Assembly (NCBI GenBank): GCA_937888615.1
Contig: CALABZ010000090.1
Coordinates: 5,050-69,049, forward strand
Source of the DNA: an uncultured Lentisphaeria bacterium
GTDB lineage: Bacteria > Verrucomicrobiota > Lentisphaeria > Victivallales > Victivallaceae
Direction of reading: 5' to 3'
Length of the DNA: 64,000 nt
Under the pieces are notes generated by a model. It saw nothing but the letters and a program-made list of their open reading frames with translations, made no database searches and had not been told where the DNA came from. Made by a program: the position numbers and the translations under genes. Below are positions 60,601 to 64,000 of the stretch, in pieces; the stretch's first letter is position 1, and every line of letters begins with the position of its first letter.

Positions 60601-61185
60601 GGCGGGGCAAAGTGTTTCAATCCACGCCACCGGGTGAGGTGGCGACCACCCCTGCTTGGGCTGTATGGAACGAAATCAAAGTTTCAATCCACGCCACCGG
60701 GTGAGGTGGCGACTAATGGGCGTTTTATCAAAAGACCAAACCATTTTGTTTCAATCCACGCCACCGGGTGAGGTGGCGACCTTCACCAGCGGCGCAAAGG
60801 TGGCGGTAACGAAAGTTTCAATCCACGCCACCGGGTGAGGTGGCGACAAATGTATTGTGGGTTCCCACCGATCAAGTATACGCGAAAGTTTCAATCCACG
60901 CCACCGGGTGAGGTGGCGACCCTTCAAAACATTTATGGAACCATGATAGAGCCGTTTCAATCCACGCCACCGGGTGAGGTGGCGACTTAATGATAAAGAA
61001 TTTACTCAAGCATGGGAATGTTTCAATCCACGCCACCGGGTGAGGTGGCGACGCGTTGCCGATGAGGATATGATTAAGTACCTGATGTTTCAATCCACGC
61101 CACCGGGTGAGGTGGCGACTGCTTTTTTCTGCGATTTTACGCCAAGGTTATAGTTTCAATCCACGCCACCGGGTGAGGTGGCGAC
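57653..61185 (-). CRISPR. Type I-C CRISPR array, 53 repeats and 52 spacers
   Basis: A 33-base repeat that starts GTTTCAATCCACG and ends GGTGGCGAC on the plus strand recurs every 66-73 bases. By direct reading I count 53 repeats and 52 spacers, mostly 33-36 bases with one of 40 (60848-60887). On the minus strand the repeat contains the stem CGCCACC/GGTGGCG and ends in TGGATTGAAAC, the 11-base handle expected for Cas5c processing in type I-C. The leftmost repeat (57653-57685) has four mismatches, as expected for the leader-distal end. Two neighbouring spacers at 58764-58799 and 58833-58867 are identical except for one T. The leader and cas2 lie to the right, so the newest spacers are near 61150. 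Confidence 0.98.
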
Positions 61186-61320
61186 TTGGTAACTATAACC
61201 TCTTGATGATTAATTTGCAAATGCACGGTTTGCGCGAACCCTTAAATTCTGAATCGCATTCAATTCTTTTCACTCGTTTTGATATCTGTAATATTCGATT
61301 GTCAAAGAACATATGCAAAA
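61186..61320 (-). promoter_or_regulatory. CRISPR leader
   Basis: The AT-rich stretch adjoins the last perfect repeat and lies between it and the hairpin behind cas2. It holds a possible -35 box TTGACA (minus strand, 61305-61300) with AT-rich sequence about 16 bases further on that could serve as -10. Transcription of the array to the left is expected from the I-C layout. Confidence 0.7.
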
Positions 61321-61361
61321 CGCGAACCGATGCAGGGATATTCGATCCCTTCCGGTTCGCG
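61321..61361. terminator. Bipartite hairpin between cas2 and the leader
   Basis: CGCGAACCG (61321-61329) pairs with CGGTTCGCG (61353-61361), and AGGGAT (61334-61339) pairs with ATCCCT (61345-61350) above a small internal loop. On the minus strand TTTT follows directly, so it probably terminates the cas operon. Confidence 0.65.
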
Positions 61362-61410
61362 CATACATCACATTTCATTAAATGATGACTGTGATACTTT
61401 TGAAAATCAT

Positions 61411-61704
61411 TCAGATAATCAATGTGTCATCACGAAAATTGATCGAAGGCTTGATGCCAAAATGTTCCACTTTCCGCTCCCAGTTATTTCCCATCACATA
61501 AAACCGAAGACTATCCTCTTTCTGATCAATCTCCGCCACCAGCCGCTTCCGGAAATATTGCAGTTGCGCCTGATCCAGATAGCATTCAAACACAGAATTC
61601 TGAACCCGTTGACCGTAATCCAGACATATCTTCGACACATGCCGGAGCCGTTTGCGTCCTTCCGGTGAGGAGGTGGACACATCATAGCTTACCAGAATCA
61701 TCAT
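61411..61704 (-). CDS. cas2: CRISPR-associated endonuclease Cas2
   Basis: Product of 97 residues, normal length. The start MMILVSYDVSTSSPEGRKRL holds the conserved aspartate of the ferredoxin-like fold. It forms the adaptation complex with Cas1 that integrates spacers at the leader end. It lies nine bases after cas1 and is the last cas gene before the array. Confidence 0.96.
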   Translation of the reverse strand: MMILVSYDVSTSSPEGRKRLRHVSKICLDYGQRVQNSVFECYLDQAQLQYFRKRLVAEIDQKEDSLRFYVMGNNWERKVEHFGIKPSINFRDDTLII

Positions 61705-61713
61705 AAGTAAACG

Positions 61714-62739
61714 TCACCTCCAAATAAATGGGGGGTATGCCTCCAGATATCCGCGAAGATGTCTGGCCAACAACAGCGATTGCACAAATGGCAATAAACC
61801 GATCGATATTTTCTCGTTGATGAACGGATGTACGATTTCGTCTTTTTTCCGTTCCTGCCAGGCCTTCAACACTTTTTTGCGGGTATCGTCATCCATGACC
61901 ACAGCTCCGGATTCCGTTTTCCGAAAACCGTCCCCGGAGACAATTTTCAGGTTTACCAGCGATAAAGCCGTCCGATCCGCCAGCACCGGGCGGAACTCCT
62001 CCATCATGTCCAACGCCAATCCGTAGCGGCCGGGGCGATCCCGATGAAGGAATCCGACAGCAGGGTCCAAACCCACCGACTCCAACGCCGAACGCGTATC
62101 ATGGGCCAGCAATGTATAAAGGAACGACAGCAGGGCATTCATGTTGTCGAGCGGCGGCCTCCGGCTTCTCGTTTCAAAACCGAAATCACCGCTCCGGTTA
62201 TTGATGATATTGCCGAAAACCGCGAAATATTCACGCCCGCAATCGCCTTCGACGCCCCGGAGTTCATCGACCGTTTGTCTTTCATTCAAACGGTCGAGGC
62301 TGTTTTTGAGCCGGGCAGCCGCCTGCCGTACTTTTTCATCGCCGCCGTCGTGGTCACGAAGAAAGCGCTGAAGCACGGTACGGGAATTGGCGACCTTGCC
62401 GATCAGGCACGAGCGGGCGATATCCGCCGAAGCCGCTTCATCGTCCGCCGCCCGGTATTGACGGCGGCGCAGGAGTACGTTGCCGGAAACCGGCCCGGAC
62501 ACGCGGGTTAAGAAGCGTCCGTGCGCGGTCAGAAAAGACACTTCGACGTTTTTTTCGGCGCAAAAACCGAGCAGGAACGGACTGCAGAGGACATTTCCAA
62601 AGCAGATCACACCGTCCAGCGTATGAATCGGCACCCGCAGGCGGACTTCGCGCGCCACCGAAACCACCAACGACTCCCGTTCTTTCGAGAGGTACGCGCC
62701 CTGTGCGGTCACATAAAGGGTGTTGAGCAGTTTTCTCAC
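61714..62739 (-). CDS. cas1: CRISPR-associated integrase Cas1 (type I-C)
   Basis: Product of 341 residues with GTG at 62739, preceded by GGAGG and starting two bases after the cas4 stop. The N-terminal domain is beta rich (LLNTLYVTAQGAYLSKERES). The helical catalytic domain has the metal ligands glutamate in RGVEGDCGREYF, histidine in VGFLHRDRPGRYG and the acidic ALDMMEEFRP. It integrates new spacers together with Cas2. The reading frame is intact. Confidence 0.97.
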   Translation of the reverse strand: MRKLLNTLYVTAQGAYLSKERESLVVSVAREVRLRVPIHTLDGVICFGNVLCSPFLLGFCAEKNVEVSFLTAHGRFLTRVSGPVSGNVLLRRRQYRAADDEAASADIARSCLIGKVANSRTVLQRFLRDHDGGDEKVRQAAARLKNSLDRLNERQTVDELRGVEGDCGREYFAVFGNIINNRSGDFGFETRSRRPPLDNMNALLSFLYTLLAHDTRSALESVGLDPAVGFLHRDRPGRYGLALDMMEEFRPVLADRTALSLVNLKIVSGDGFRKTESGAVVMDDDTRKKVLKAWQERKKDEIVHPFINEKISIGLLPFVQSLLLARHLRGYLEAYPPFIWR

Positions 62740-62741
62740 GA

Positions 62742-63391
62742 TCAATCCTCCAACATTGAATGAAGATAGTCGGCGACACGCCCGGCGGTACCGGTAGCGC
62801 ACGGCATGCAGAGTTCATTCAAGGAACAGGCGTCGCATTTGCGGCGTTCATACACGGCCGGAGGAGGAGCACCGTATGGGATCAGTTCATGGAGGCGGCG
62901 GCAGGCGGCGATTGTCTCTTGCCGAAGCGGCGAATCGAACTCAACCGCCAGGCGCCGTTTCGTCCGTCCATAAAACAACGCGCCTTCCGGCACTATTACC
63001 CCTAACATTTCCTCCAGGCACAACGCCTGGGCGCAAAGCTGAATCCGGTACTCAGCTCTGACTTCGGCTTGCCATGTTTGTACTCGACCGGAAATGGAAT
63101 CCAATGGCCATCCGGGGAACGGCGGAATTCCACCACATCGGTTTTGCCGACAATGCCAAGGGAACCCGAACGAACCGGCAATCCGCGCTCAATGCGAAGG
63201 TCCGGTCCGTTCTGCTCCACCCCTGCCCGATCCGCTTTTTCATGCATGACGGAGCCGGAAGCAGTGAAGTAATTTTCGCCCCATTCCTGCTCCGAATGAA
63301 TTAAAAAGCATTGCCGTTCGCAATACAGCAGGTGCTGCAGCGCGGAGAGCATGAGATATTCATCCTCCGAATATACCTCACTGTCCGGCAT
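62742..63391 (-). pseudogene. cas4: Cas4 nuclease gene split by a frameshift
   Basis: Two frames together encode one Cas4 protein. The first, from ATG at 63391, has LLYCERQCFLIHSEQEW, GKTDVVEFRRSPDG and PFPVEYKHGKPK, then goes wrong near 63060. The second continues AEYRIQLCAQALCLEEMLGVIVPEG and ends with the cysteine cluster RKCDACSLNELCMPC. The total of 650 bases is one short of 217 codons, so one base appears deleted at about 63058-63062. The [4Fe-4S] cysteines (one N-terminal, three C-terminal) and nuclease motifs are otherwise kept. Cas4 trims and selects prespacers with the right PAM. A sequencing error is the main alternative to a real mutation. Confidence 0.85.
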
Positions 63392-63395
63392 GAAT

Positions 63396-64000
63396 TCACA
63401 CCATTTCGATCATCTCGACCCCGGCGGGGACGGCGGCCTTGTCCAGGATGACATCGTAGTCGGAGAATTCCCGCGCGGGGCCCTGCGAATCGGATTTGCG
63501 AACCACTTTCACCGTTTCGAAAAGCTTGTGGGCGGGAGCACTGCCAAGCTCGCTTGCGTGTTTGAAAACGATCAACTTGCGCGTGGCCATTTCGCCGCGG
63601 GCGGCGGAACGGTCATGGTCAAACATGTTTTTCAGGGCCTCCCAGAACAATTTCAGGTCATCCCCGGTGAAGCCGGTCTGTTTGGCCAGCGGCGCCGAGA
63701 TGAAGCCGTGTACCCGGTAAAGGCCGTACGGGACATAGGCTTTGCGGCCCATGGTGCGGTTGTCCCCGGTCGAGTCGTCCTTGTCTTTATCCTTGACGGA
63801 TTCGACCGCCATGCGGGTGATGCAGGCTTCGAGCGTACAAACCGGCTCGATACTTTCGCCAAAGCTGAATTGGACGGGACCGCGGACCTGTCCGCAATTA
63901 TTGACACTAGTGGACATCACCGCCCCGAACGTCCTGACATCGAAAAAGTTCCGGCACATCCAGCTCCGCGCTTTGTCGGTCTTGTCCTTCTCCTCGGCGG
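63396..64000 (-). CDS. cas7: CRISPR-associated protein Cas7c (Csd2), partial
   Basis: The frame is open to base 64000, so the N-terminus lies beyond the window. About 200 codons are seen. The visible [39 protein letters not shown] and [16 protein letters not shown] are those of Csd2/Cas7c, the crRNA-coating backbone of the type I-C Cascade. It lies four bases ahead of cas4. The genes for Cas3, Cas5c and Cas8c are expected to the right of the window in the usual I-C order. Confidence 0.93.
   Translation of the reverse strand, partial: AEEKDKTDKARSWMCRNFFDVRTFGAVMSTSVNNCGQVRGPVQFSFGESIEPVCTLEACITRMAVESVKDKDKDDSTGDNRTMGRKAYVPYGLYRVHGFISAPLAKQTGFTGDDLKLFWEALKNMFDHDRSAARGEMATRKLIVFKHASELGSAPAHKLFETVKVVRKSDSQGPAREFSDYDVILDKAAVPAGVEMIEMV

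Noticed and set aside
57900..61385. Many short open frames with RHRVRWR or SPPHPVAWIET repeats
   Set aside because: They are translations of the CRISPR repeat in different frames and not proteins.
63002..63391. An independent 129-residue protein
   Set aside because: It is the N-terminal part of Cas4 read past the frameshift; its last residues are out of frame.

Overview
The window looks like a chromosomal segment of a Gram-negative, polysaccharide-degrading bacterium of the PVC group, most likely Lentisphaerota (Victivallis-like). This is an inference from gene content: repeated pseudopilin-type proteins with the [29 protein letters not shown] start, unusual secreted glycoside hydrolases with their own GntR/LacI/AraC regulators, several Gfo/Idh/MocA oxidoreductases, and an Asp23-type protein in an otherwise Gram-negative setting. 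No rRNA is present to prove it.

Layout. 1-6.3 kb (minus): GntR-type regulator, pseudopilin, oxidoreductase and a very large secreted GH123/DUF6067-like protein that runs off the left edge. 6.5-10.1 kb (minus): a translationally coupled set of glycosyltransferase, polytopic membrane protein and acyltransferase, probably for a surface glycan. 10.4-14.0 kb (minus): LacI regulator with a consensus promoter and a perfect palindromic operator, pseudopilin, secreted glycoside hydrolase-like protein. 14.2-25.5 kb (plus): housekeeping block (FmdB zinc ribbon, KsgA, glycosyltransferase, MFS carrier, FtsK, RodZ-like, AroQ, AccB, AccC, Asp23, a membrane anchor, Maf). 25.7-27.0 kb (minus): glutamate dehydrogenase. 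27.1-27.7 kb: AT-rich intergenic stretch ending in a sigma-54-type promoter. 27.7-33.5 kb (plus): ABC exporter, HlyD-type adaptor, sigma-54 activator, unknown membrane-anchored protein, then tRNA-Leu(UAA).

33.9-44.2 kb (plus): a catabolic cluster headed by an unusual GntR regulator whose sensor domain resembles an extracellular solute-binding protein, followed by a 1296-residue secreted enzyme, a pseudopilin, two oxidoreductases and a GH36-like hydrolase. 44.4-46.1 kb: amidohydrolase and an esterase. 46.2-50.3 kb: AraC regulator divergent from a dehydrogenase/isomerase operon whose last two genes (sialidase-like and 2-hydroxyacid dehydrogenase-like) are decayed by frameshift and deletions. 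50.5-57.5 kb: GntR-LacI hybrid regulator converging on a minus-strand cluster of a pseudopilin and three glycoside hydrolase-like proteins; two of its promoters are consensus sigma-70 promoters carrying the same palindrome, GGACACTGTCC.

57.65-64.0 kb: a type I-C CRISPR-Cas locus. I count 53 repeats of 33 bases and 52 spacers, with the leader next to cas2; cas2, cas1, cas4 and part of cas7 lie on the minus strand. cas4 is split by what looks like one missing base near 63060.

Recurring theme: each catabolic cluster has the form regulator + one pseudopilin + secreted hydrolase(s), with or without an oxidoreductase, and no obvious sugar importer in the same operon. This modular arrangement, the solute-binding-protein-like GntR regulator and the sigma-54-controlled exporter are the least ordinary parts of the window.
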